A stretch of 64,000 nucleotides of DNA, taken from contig NZ_CP157804.1 in assembly GCF_040112705.1 (NCBI RefSeq), positions 1,490,501 through 1,554,500 on the forward strand. Reading direction: 5' to 3'. Below, piece after piece: positions 16,802 to 24,250 of the stretch. Within the stretch, counting starts at the first letter, position 1, and each line of letters opens with the position of its first letter. The notes under the pieces were generated by a model. That model was not told where the DNA came from. It ran no database searches and saw only the letters and a list, made by a program, of their open reading frames with translations. Both the position numbers and the translations under genes were made by a program. The DNA comes from Flagellimonas sp. MMG031. GTDB taxonomy: Bacteria > Bacteroidota > Bacteroidia > Flavobacteriales > Flavobacteriaceae.

Positions 16802-17970
16802 AAATCCAAAAGCGTAAACATAAATTCAGAATCAAATCTTCCTGTATCCGTTCCTCCGTTGTCGTTATCCCCTATGATTACTTCAAAGCTTGAAACCGAT
16901 TGATTGAGATAGGCAATGCTGGGGTCATCGTTTCCTGCGCCTTCGCGACTGGGTTGTGCAATTTGTATGATGTAGTTGGCATCGGACATCATACCCGGAA
17001 GATTGACTCGATAATGTCCGGCACCTGCCAGTTTGGTAATGGTTATTCCTGCAGTGGCACGCAATATGGTTCCGTTTGGTGCAATCTTTCCAAAAGCCTT
17101 GATGGGGCTTTCGTAATAGGCGCCGCCATCACTTCCGACCGTAATATGATTGTTGGCGTCAATGGAAATGATTTCTATTGTCTGGTCTACGGCGGATTCG
17201 TTGGTATAGGTCACCACTCCGGTCATATTGTCCTGGACCAAGTTGGTTACCGTATTTTGATCCCCATCGGCAATATCAGCGGGTATGTTGGTGAGGGAGG
17301 ACCAATCGCCATCAAAATCGTCCGTGGCGTCACTATCATAATTGCTGAGGTCAATTTGGGTGTTCCCAGGATCATCGGAGAGGCTTATAATGCCTCCGTT
17401 GAACTCTAGGTTTTGAATTTCATTTTGATTGTCAGCATCTGCATCCTCAACGTTCAGTACTACACTATTGCCATTTGAAATTTCGATATGGCCTGGATTT
17501 CCATTGGTGCCCAAGGTCTGTTCATCGGTATTCAGGATGTTGATGACGGTCTCATTTCCGGCTTCATTCGTGTAGGTGAAAGTGCCATCCATGTTATTGA
17601 CAAGGGTGGTTACCGTCTCCGGAGCACCATTAAAGGTGGTTTCGTTTCCTTGCCCGTCTTCCAAGGTAATGCTGCCATCACCGTTATCCGTAAACGTGAG
17701 GCCGGTCAGCGCTGTACAAAGATTTATCCATTGGATTCCATTGTGATAGTGCAAACAGGCTGTGTCCGAATTATAGATTAAAGCCCCACGTAGTGGATTT
17801 AAACCCAGCATTTGTTCATTATTGAGCCTGGTAAGCACGAGGGCCTTATTGGAACTTTCCAGTTCGAGGATGGAGCCCGCGTCTATGGACTCTGGATGGG
17901 CACCGATCTTGACCTGTGCCAAAAGTATGGTAGGACCAAGCAGCGCCAACAAAAAAAGAAACTTTTTCAT
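16798..17970 (-). CDS. Secreted fibre-like repeat protein, copy 1
   Basis: A 390-residue exported protein with a signal peptide ending LLAQ (about residue 19). The N-terminal module VKIGAHPESIDAGSILELES...LTRLNNEQM, then YNSDTACLHYHNGIQWINLC, is shared with the 776-residue paralogue at 19278. The middle holds Thr/Asn/Asp-rich repeats such as TLVNNMDGTFTYTNEAGN and NLVQDNMTGVVTYTNESAV. The C-terminal beta domain (about 290-390) resembles a fibre tip. There is no T9SS domain on this protein itself. It overlaps the type-B cargo gene by 4 bp, so the two are probably made together. Function unknown; a surface fibre or adhesin is inference. Confidence 0.75.
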   Translation of the reverse strand: MKKFLFLLALLGPTILLAQVKIGAHPESIDAGSILELESSNKALVLTRLNNEQMLGLNPLRGALIYNSDTACLHYHNGIQWINLCTALTGLTFTDNGDGSITLEDGQGNETTFNGAPETVTTLVNNMDGTFTYTNEAGNETVINILNTDEQTLGTNGNPGHIEISNGNSVVLNVEDADADNQNEIQNLEFNGGIISLSDDPGNTQIDLSNYDSDATDDFDGDWSSLTNIPADIADGDQNTVTNLVQDNMTGVVTYTNESAVDQTIEIISIDANNHITVGSDGGAYYESPIKAFGKIAPNGTILRATAGITITKLAGAGHYRVNLPGMMSDANYIIQIAQPSREGAGNDDPSIAYLNQSVSSFEVIIGDNDNGGTDTGRFDSEFMFTLLDL

Positions 17971-18107
17971 TGAACCATAATTTTAGTTCTAATGACTACT
18001 GCAAAAGTGTTTGGGAAAGAAGAGGTGGTCTTGCGTGAGGTATTATCTTAGGACCAGCACAAATTTATGAAAAAGAATAAAACGGAAAGAAATAATGTTC
18101 AATGGCT

Positions 18108-19274
18108 TTATCTGTCCAGAAAAAGGAAGCCCGTGTACTGCAACTCTAGGTCGTCCAACGAAACCAAGTAAAAATAGACACCTTCGGGTAGCCCAGCATC
18201 TTGGCTCACCACAAAACTTCCCGTGTTGGATACCCCATTAAATTCGTTGATGTAGTTGAACTTTTCAAACACTTTTTGACCAAAGCGGTTAAAGATGCGC
18301 AAGCTATTGTTCGGTGATTCTTCCATCCCATCGATGACCAAAAAATCGTTGATGCCATCCCCGTTTGGACTCAAAAAATAATTGCCAAGGGTCGGGTTTT
18401 CCACGGCAAAAGTATCTGTGGGCAATGGAATGGTACCAAAGGTAATGGCCGCATAATCGCTCGGAACAAAGGTTTGCGAGGTGATAAACCCCTGTGCAAG
18501 GTCGCCACTTATAGCCGAATTTCCTATAATGACCCATTGGTTGGACGCTTTGCTCCAGCCTACCACAATGATGGACTCCAGTGTGGCATTGGGTATAGTG
18601 GCCAAGGAGCTTCGGCTGTTCCAAGAAATGGTGACCTGTGCAGGCACATCACTTTGGATGATCCAAAATTCACGGTCCGATACCGTTCCAATATCCCTGA
18701 CTTTTTGTTCGGTATCGAAACCCTGCAAAATGGTCTCTGGATTGGAAGGGTCCTCAAAAAAATAAGCGCAAACCGCCAAGGGCGTATTGCCTTGAGAATT
18801 TAGGATCAGTGGTCTGAGCTGCGCCGAATCGCCCACAGGAAAGGAAAAAACATCCTGATTGGTGATGGCTGCAAAGCCGGTGACTTTTGAGGCATCGCTT
18901 TCCCCGGTAAAAAATCCGGTGTCCATAAAATTTAGGTTCACCGCAGCTATGTTGGTTGGGCTCAAAAAGTCCCCATCAATAAAATTGACATTGTTGCGTA
19001 CCAAGAGGGTGTTTTGTAAAAAGACGTTGCCGCTCATCAAAATCTCGGTGTCCCATAGGGTGGGGGGAATGCTTCCGGAAACGATGATGGGCCTATTGCC
19101 ATAAAACCCGACGAGTCCGGTGGTCTGATCAAAATTGCCATCGTTGATAAAATCGGTATGCAACCCTATTTGGGCATTGTTTTGCACCGTAAAGTTACCA
19201 CTATTGTACAGCCCGCTCTGGGCCAAGGTAAACGAGACGGAAAGAAGGGCGATTATGTGGAGGAGGGGTTTCAA
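18108..19274 (-). CDS. T9SS type-B sorting domain surface protein, copy 2
   Basis: A 388-residue paralogue of the protein at 15614. It has a signal peptide (to SFTLAQ, about residue 19), then SGLYNSGNFTVQNNAQIGLH and LVGFYGNRPIIVSG, which align with copy 1. It ends in a type-B C-terminal domain (FLSPNGDGINDFLVIDG, LRIFNRFGQKVFEK, GLPEGVYFYLVSLDD). It follows the 776-residue fibre-like gene by 3 bp and is separated from copy 1 of the cassette by 137 bp. It should be exported through the T9SS. Confidence 0.85.
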   Translation of the reverse strand: MKPLLHIIALLSVSFTLAQSGLYNSGNFTVQNNAQIGLHTDFINDGNFDQTTGLVGFYGNRPIIVSGSIPPTLWDTEILMSGNVFLQNTLLVRNNVNFIDGDFLSPTNIAAVNLNFMDTGFFTGESDASKVTGFAAITNQDVFSFPVGDSAQLRPLILNSQGNTPLAVCAYFFEDPSNPETILQGFDTEQKVRDIGTVSDREFWIIQSDVPAQVTISWNSRSSLATIPNATLESIIVVGWSKASNQWVIIGNSAISGDLAQGFITSQTFVPSDYAAITFGTIPLPTDTFAVENPTLGNYFLSPNGDGINDFLVIDGMEESPNNSLRIFNRFGQKVFEKFNYINEFNGVSNTGSFVVSQDAGLPEGVYFYLVSLDDLELQYTGFLFLDR

Positions 19275-19277
19275 AAT

Positions 19278-21608
19278 TTAAAAAGCTATTACTGTGTAAT
19301 TCCAATCAGAATCAGAAACCGCACCAGTTCCGTCATAAACTTGAACATTGAATTGAGCTCCTGTTTGAGTTGTTACCTGAATGGTTCTTGCTCCTATCCC
19401 ACCAATTGTGGTAAGTTGGACAACATAATTTGTAGGTGTGACACTGAGGTCTACTGTATATGAACCACCCCCATTATTAGTTACAATTGCTCCAGTGGAG
19501 TTGTCCACTCCACCAATAACGGTTCCTACTGCTATAACAGGATTGGTCACAGCTACATTAAATTCTTGGACAGCGGGATTTGTGACTGTAATCCCATCTC
19601 CCGAAGAAACATTAATTCCATCCACGTATGCCTTTGTAGCTGCGTCGCTTGCTGCTGTCGGTGTGCCGAGTCCAGTTATCACGGCTCCGTTGGCGTTGTT
19701 TCCATCGGCGAGCACTTCCTCGATGTTCTGTATTTCGTTGGTTATATCGGAATCCGCATCACGGATGTCTATTGTAGTGCTTGCTCCATCCGTTATGGTC
19801 AGCTCGATGCTCTCATTTGGAGTACCGCCAGTTCCGGTTCCAAGGTCTTGGTCGTCCGTTCCGTCCAGTGCGTCGACATAGGCTTTTGTAGCCGCGTCGC
19901 TTGCTGCTGTCGGTGTGCCGAGTCCGGTTATCACGGCTCCGTTGGCGTTGTTTCCATCGGCAAGCACTTCCTCGATGTTCTGTATTTCGTTGGTTATATC
20001 GGAATCCGCATCACGGATGTCTATTGTAGTGCTTGCCCCATCCGTTATGGTCAGCTCGACGCTCTCATTTGGAGTGCCACCGGTTCCGGTTCCAAGGTCT
20101 TGGTCGTCCGTTCCGTCCAGTGCGTCGACATAGGCTTTTGTAGCTGCGTCGCTTGCTGCTGTCGGTGTGCCGAGTCCGGTTATCACGGCTCCGTTGGCGT
20201 TGTTTCCATCGGCGAGCACTTCCTCGATGTTCTGTATTTCGTTGGTTATATCGGAATCCGCATCACGGATGTCTATTGTCGTGCTTGCTCCATCCGTTAT
20301 GGTCAGCTCGACGCTCTCATTTGGAGTGCCGCCGGTTCCGGTTCCAAGGTCTTGGTCGTCCGTTCCGTCCAGTGCGTCGACATAGGCTTTTGTAGCTGCG
20401 TCGCTTGCTGCTGTCGGTGTGCCGAGTCCGGTTATCACGGCTCCGTTGGCGTTGTTTCCATCGGCTAGAACCTCCTCGATGTTCTGTATTTCGTTGGTTA
20501 TATCGGAATCCGCATCACGGATGTCTATTGTCGTGCTTGCTCCATCCGTTATGGTCAGCTCGACGCTCTCATTTGGAGTACCGCCAGTTCCGGTTCCAAG
20601 GTCTTGGTCGTCCGTTCCGTCCAGTGCGTCGACATAGGCTTTGGTCGCGGCATCTTGGGCATCCGCAGGATTACCGACATCAATAATCCTATTGCTATCC
20701 AAATCAACATTCGCTGCGGCTGCAGCAAATCCACTTAAAGGAATATTCGCTTTATCAAGTTTGGCGTTGGTCACCGCCCCGTCAAAAATCTTTGCGGTGG
20801 TCACCGCATCATCCGAAATATCTTCTGTAAGTATGTTGCCATTTAAAATTTCATCCGTGGTCACTGCATCGGTCGCAATCTCAAAAGCGGTGATTCCGCC
20901 TTCGGCCACATCCAAAGTCAACGGGTCGGCTTGACTCCCAGCACCATTTAAAAGAAGAGTAGCATCGGTGGGACCAACCACCTCGTTCCCCACAATACTG
21001 TCCAACTGGGTGTTCAGCAGGTCCGTACGGTTCACAAAGTTCCATGCGGTTCCATTGTACATCAACAGGTCGCCGGTATTGGTGGCATCGGCCAAATTCC
21101 GTAGTCCTACGGACTTTTCGGCCAGTTTGTTGTTGGTCACGGATTCGTTTTGCAGTTTGGTGGAACCGTTGATGGACGTATCCACAATGTTCGCGCCCGT
21201 AATTCGGTTGACCTCAAAATTATAATTGGTGCTCCCATCTGGGTTGATGGACTCCAAAATGGCAATAGTGTTGTCCCTTGCATTGGGATTTACCTGTTGC
21301 AGGGAATCAGCTCTTGTACTTACGGTAAACGAATTGTCCAACTCCTCACAGATATTGATCCATTCCGTTCCATTGTAATAGTGCAAACAGCCTTGGTCCG
21401 TATTGTAGACCACGGCACCGGGCAGTGGGGAAATACCGCTCATTTGGGCATCGGTAACCCGGGTAATGACCAAAACACGATTGGAGCTCTGCAATTCCAA
21501 TAACGATGCGGGGTTCAAGTTCTGCGGGTTGTCACCGATTTTTACCTGCGCGCTCAGGGAGTTGATCGCCACTAGGCCAATGACCAAATAGACAATGTAA
21601 GTTTTCAC
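19278..21608 (-). CDS. Secreted fibre-like protein with four 84-residue tandem repeats, copy 2
   Basis: A 776-residue exported protein (signal peptide ending LSAQ, about residue 20). The N-terminal module VKIGDNPQNLNPASLLELQ...YNTDQGCLHYYNGTEWINIC is paralogous to copy 1. Residues about 230-310 hold shorter Ala/Thr/Asp repeats (AVTTDEILNGNILTED). Residues about 324-660 are four nearly identical 84-residue units beginning with a TKAYVDALDG segment. TKAYVD is a hallmark of trimeric phage tail-fibre repeats (known), so a fibrous, probably trimeric structure is likely. A beta-rich domain of about 85 residues closes the protein. It is upstream of a T9SS cargo gene and preceded by a -7 promoter box. 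It may be a surface adhesin; this is inference. Confidence 0.8.
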   Translation of the reverse strand: MKTYIVYLVIGLVAINSLSAQVKIGDNPQNLNPASLLELQSSNRVLVITRVTDAQMSGISPLPGAVVYNTDQGCLHYYNGTEWINICEELDNSFTVSTRADSLQQVNPNARDNTIAILESINPDGSTNYNFEVNRITGANIVDTSINGSTKLQNESVTNNKLAEKSVGLRNLADATNTGDLLMYNGTAWNFVNRTDLLNTQLDSIVGNEVVGPTDATLLLNGAGSQADPLTLDVAEGGITAFEIATDAVTTDEILNGNILTEDISDDAVTTAKIFDGAVTNAKLDKANIPLSGFAAAAANVDLDSNRIIDVGNPADAQDAATKAYVDALDGTDDQDLGTGTGGTPNESVELTITDGASTTIDIRDADSDITNEIQNIEEVLADGNNANGAVITGLGTPTAASDAATKAYVDALDGTDDQDLGTGTGGTPNESVELTITDGASTTIDIRDADSDITNEIQNIEEVLADGNNANGAVITGLGTPTAASDAATKAYVDALDGTDDQDLGTGTGGTPNESVELTITDGASTTIDIRDADSDITNEIQNIEEVLADGNNANGAVITGLGTPTAASDAATKAYVDALDGTDDQDLGTGTGGTPNESIELTITDGASTTIDIRDADSDITNEIQNIEEVLADGNNANGAVITGLGTPTAASDAATKAYVDGINVSSGDGITVTNPAVQEFNVAVTNPVIAVGTVIGGVDNSTGAIVTNNGGGSYTVDLSVTPTNYVVQLTTIGGIGARTIQVTTQTGAQFNVQVYDGTGAVSDSDWNYTVIAF
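19630..20637 (-). repeat. Four tandem 252-bp in-frame repeats
   Basis: Four copies of a 252-bp unit (about 19630-19881, 19882-20133, 20134-20385, 20386-20637), differing at only a few bases, for example GTA/GTG and CCA/CCG third positions and one Val/Ile change. The unit is an exact multiple of three, so copy number can change without breaking the frame. The near identity points to recent expansion or homogenisation by recombination. Confidence 0.95.
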
Positions 21609-21633
21609 AGTGTTAGTTATTTGAGGATTTCAC

Positions 21634-21641
21634 CAAACGTA
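21634..21641 (-). promoter_or_regulatory. -7 box (TACGTTTG) for the fibre operon
   Basis: A minus-strand TAnnTTTG match 25 bp before the 776-residue fibre gene. It probably drives the whole leftward run of four surface-protein genes. A -33 TTG is present only at a longer than usual spacing. Confidence 0.4.
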
Positions 21642-21726
21642 AAAAGCAAAACTAAACTTATGTTCCAATTTTTATCATAAATACCGTCCAAACACGAAAT
21701 TTACGGGTGAACGGAAAGCACTTTCC

Positions 21727-21734
21727 TATATTTG
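21727..21734 (+). promoter_or_regulatory. -7 box (TATATTTG) for the 21823 gene
   Basis: A plus-strand TAnnTTTG match about 89 bp before the ATG, divergent from the fibre operon promoter. No clear -33 element. Confidence 0.35.
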
Positions 21735-21822
21735 GCAACGCAGAATTAACAAAAGTTTAGAACCACTTAATTTTTTATATCGGTGTCAAGGTTTTTCTTT
21801 AACTTGTAGTAAACACGTATAC

Positions 21823-22563
21823 ATGAAAAATACATTTTTGATAGTGTTCTCTTTGCTCCTGAGCGGCTGGTGCTTAGCACAGGATTCACGCACCATGCTG
21901 AGGGGAAAGGTGTTGTATAGGAGTTCCAACGTGCCCAATGAGAATGTTATCAACTCCACTAGTGGGCGGGCGACCATTACCAACGATAACGGTGAGTTTA
22001 TGATTGAAGTGAAGGAAGGCGATCAGTTGGTATTTACCGCCATCAACTATCAGCTCAAAGTAGTGGATGTCACCCCGGAAATTTTGGCCAATAACCGTTT
22101 GGTGGTCGAAGTGGACGAAAAGGTGCAGGAGTTGGACGAGGTGATTGTTACCCCAGAAAACCAAGAACGTTTCCTAGAGGTCAAGAACGAAGACTTTAAA
22201 CAGTTTGAATACGAAATAGATCGTGGCACAGAGGTAGAAAATGTGGCCAATTCCCGGATTACCCGAGGGATGCGGGACGGTATCAACTTCGTAAACATTT
22301 TCAAGGCGCTGTTCAAGTCGCAGGATGAGAGCGGACAGGAAAGGGAGCCTTTAAAGGTAAGCGAGGTGCTTCGCCAAGTGTACGATGATGAATTTTTTGT
22401 CGTAGATCTTCGACTTCCACAGGATAAAATAGATGCTTTTCTACTATACTGCGACGATAAGGTACCTTCACAGACGCTCCTTAAAAAGGAGAACGAATTT
22501 CAGTTGATCGATTTTCTAGTGACCCAGAGCAAAGAATATCTGGCAACCTTGAACGAAGAATGA
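21823..22563 (+). CDS. Carboxypeptidase-like regulatory domain protein
   Basis: A 246-residue exported protein (signal peptide ending CLAQ, about residue 20). Residues about 25-100 form a carboxypeptidase-D-like regulatory (beta-sandwich) domain: MLRGKVLYRSSNVPNENVIN, TITNDNGEFMIEVKEGDQLVFTAINYQ. That domain is also the N-terminal part of SusC/TonB receptors, but no receptor follows. The rest is a charged helical region with a conserved end. The next gene overlaps by 4 bp and encodes a paralogue, so the two products may act together in the periplasm or outer membrane. Confidence 0.8.
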   Translation: MKNTFLIVFSLLLSGWCLAQDSRTMLRGKVLYRSSNVPNENVINSTSGRATITNDNGEFMIEVKEGDQLVFTAINYQLKVVDVTPEILANNRLVVEVDEKVQELDEVIVTPENQERFLEVKNEDFKQFEYEIDRGTEVENVANSRITRGMRDGINFVNIFKALFKSQDESGQEREPLKVSEVLRQVYDDEFFVVDLRLPQDKIDAFLLYCDDKVPSQTLLKKENEFQLIDFLVTQSKEYLATLNEE

Positions 22564-23369
22564 AAAACTGCTGGCTTGCGGTATTGTTTTTTGTAACCCA
22601 ATGGGGCTTTGCCCAATCTGGTGAGGAACAGGTATTGCGGGGAAGAGTGGTCAGCGAAGATAAGGATGTGGTCGGGGTGGTGGTCCAAAATCTAGGCACC
22701 CAAAATGCCGTTATCACCGATTTGGACGGGAATTTTGCCATCGAGGTCAGCGTGAACGATACCTTAGTGTTCTCTGCCGTACACTTTCTTAGGAAAATAG
22801 TACCTGTCACCGAAACCCTGTACAATTCTAACTTTGTTGAGGTTCCCATGCAGGAGTTTGTGAACGAATTGAAAGAAGTGGTGGTGACCCCTTATAATCT
22901 TACGGGAGACCTCACAAAGGACATAGACCGGGTGGTACTGGAAAAAGATGTGACTGCCGAGGCCTTGAATCTGCCCAATGCCCATCGTCGGATACCCACA
23001 CAGAGCGAACGAAAGCTGCAAGAAGCATCTGCCATGAGGGTAACCGCTGGGGGCGGACTTGGAGGAGCCGGTGGGGGTATGAGCCTGAATCCCATCATCA
23101 ATGCCATCACCGGACGTACAAAAATGCTCAAGAACCGGGTAAAAATTGATAGAACTTATGCCCAGACCCAAGAAGTGCAAGGATTTTATGGAGACTCCCT
23201 GTTTTTGACCACTTTGAAGATTCCCATGGAGCGCATTGACGATTTCATGTATTTCTGCGAAGTGGACGAAGCATTTCAAAATGCGATAGCTTCCGAGGAC
23301 AAACTGCAAATTTTGGATATCATGATTCGGAAAAGCAGGGCGTATCGGGAGAACAATGATTTGGATTGA
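22560..23369 (+). CDS. Carboxypeptidase-like regulatory domain protein, paralogue
   Basis: A 269-residue exported protein (signal peptide ending GFAQ) starting within the stop of the preceding gene (ATGA). It has the same regulatory domain (VLRGRVVSEDKDVVGVVVQNL, AVITDLDGNFAIEVSVNDTLVFSAVHF) and a similar C-terminal part (FYGDSLFLTTLKIPMERIDDFMYFCEVD) to its neighbour. A Gly-rich loop (GGGLGGAGGGMSLNP, about residues 163-177) is unusual. Function unknown. It is followed by a 302-bp spacer full of repeats. Confidence 0.8.
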   Translation: MKNCWLAVLFFVTQWGFAQSGEEQVLRGRVVSEDKDVVGVVVQNLGTQNAVITDLDGNFAIEVSVNDTLVFSAVHFLRKIVPVTETLYNSNFVEVPMQEFVNELKEVVVTPYNLTGDLTKDIDRVVLEKDVTAEALNLPNAHRRIPTQSERKLQEASAMRVTAGGGLGGAGGGMSLNPIINAITGRTKMLKNRVKIDRTYAQTQEVQGFYGDSLFLTTLKIPMERIDDFMYFCEVDEAFQNAIASEDKLQILDIMIRKSRAYRENNDLD

Positions 23370-23379
23370 TGTCTTAGGA

Positions 23380-23428
23380 ATCGGGAGTGGTAAGTTACGA
23401 GTTATGGGTCTCGTGTTGGGCGTTGACA
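23380..23428 (+). repeat. Degenerate 7-bp repeat array A
   Basis: Seven consecutive heptamers: ATCGGGA, GTGGTAA, GTTACGA, GTTATGG, GTCTCGT, GTTGGGC, GTTGACA. Six of the seven begin with GT. The last heptamer is also the start of the CACGAATT element at 23422. Confidence 0.6.
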
Positions 23429-23454
23429 CGAATTTCACGAATTAGCACCAATAG
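23422..23454 (+). repeat. Solo copy of the GxxExxY-element end
   Basis: GTTGACACGAATTTCACGAA then TTAGCACCAATAG. The first about 20 bases match the right inverted repeat of the GxxExxY element at 10594-10620. No gene is attached. Confidence 0.7.
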
Positions 23455-23460
23455 GGTTCT

Positions 23461-23513
23461 TGTCATTTCGAGCTGTCACCCTGAGCGCAGTCGAAGGGGC
23501 AGTAGAGAAATCT
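23461..23513 (+). repeat. Nested REP-like palindromes
   Basis: An outer element TGTCATTTCGAGC ... GCAGTAGAGAAATCT is split at its centre by a complete inner element (23474-23498: TGTCACCCTGAGC then GCAGTCGAAGGG). Both belong to the GTCA-GAGCGCAGTCGA type of dispersed palindrome that I recall as common in Flavobacteriia. Confidence 0.7.
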
Positions 23514-23521
23514 TTGTTGGA

Positions 23522-23598
23522 GTCAAAAGTCAAAAGTCGGGAGTCGGGAGTCAGCAATAGAATATCTAACATCTAAAGTCTAAATTCTGTTATCTAAA
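23522..23598 (+). repeat. Degenerate 7-bp repeat array B
   Basis: Eleven consecutive heptamers: GTCAAAA, GTCAAAA, GTCGGGA, GTCGGGA, GTCAGCA, ATAGAAT, ATCTAAC, ATCTAAA, GTCTAAA, TTCTGTT, ATCTAAA. The rest of the 302-bp spacer (23370-23671) between the two genes is array A, the solo repeat, the nested REP and AT-rich promoter DNA. Confidence 0.65.
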
Positions 23599-23671
23599 CG
23601 AATTTGGCAAGTTAATTGCGTTAGCTAGCATAAAAACGTAACATTGTTTCCCAATTAAAGATTATGATACG

Positions 23672-24190
23672 ATGATGAAATTCAAGAAATCAAAAATGGT
23701 ATTGCTTCCCATGGTACTTTTTCTAATGGTATCTTTTGCAACAGCCCATAAATTCTACGTCAGCGTTACCAATATTAACTATTCCGAGGATGATGCCGCC
23801 TTTCAGATTACAAGCCGGATATTTATTGATGATTTGGATAAACTTCTTAAAGAACGCTATGGAATTGAAGCCAAATTGGCGACACCGAATGAATCCAAGG
23901 TGGCAGATGAGTATATCGAAAAATACTTCAGGACAAAATTTTTGGTGGAACTCGACGGGGAACCTGCCAATTATACTTTTCTTGGAAAGCGGTACGACAC
24001 CGATGTCGTAATCTGCTATTTGGAAATTTCCAATGTCAATTTATCGGAAACCAAAACCATGTCCGTACAGAACGAAATCCTTACCGATCTGTTCGATGAG
24101 CAAAAGAACATCGTGCATGTCAAATGGAAGGAAAACAAAAAAAGTTTTGTGCTCATTCGGGAAAACAATAAAGGAATGTTAAACTTATAA
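23672..24190 (+). CDS. DUF6702 family protein
   Basis: A 172-residue exported protein (signal peptide to about residue 26, FATAHKFYVS). The pattern HKFYVSVTNINYSE...AFQITSRIFIDDLDKLL and a C-terminal VHVKWKENKKSFVLIREN are typical of DUF6702, a family I recall sitting next to M1 peptidases in Flavobacteriia. Its role is unknown. There are two adjacent ATGs (23672 and 23675), either of which may be used. The M1 peptidase gene follows after 60 bp, probably in the same transcript. Confidence 0.85.
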   Translation: MMKFKKSKMVLLPMVLFLMVSFATAHKFYVSVTNINYSEDDAAFQITSRIFIDDLDKLLKERYGIEAKLATPNESKVADEYIEKYFRTKFLVELDGEPANYTFLGKRYDTDVVICYLEISNVNLSETKTMSVQNEILTDLFDEQKNIVHVKWKENKKSFVLIRENNKGMLNL

Positions 24191-24250
24191 CCTATTCTTA
24201 ACAATTGGTTAAAATTAGTTATTTTTCACCCTTATAAAATCAGATAGAAA

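Noticed and set aside
19566..20468. A 300-codon open frame on the plus strand across the tandem repeats.
   Set aside because: It is the antisense shadow of the repeats in the 776-aa fibre gene. It has no signal peptide, no start context and its residues are Cys/Arg-biased nonsense.
19630..20637. Regular 252-bp spacing suggested a CRISPR-like array.
   Set aside because: There are no unique spacers; the units are contiguous, in frame and encode protein repeats.
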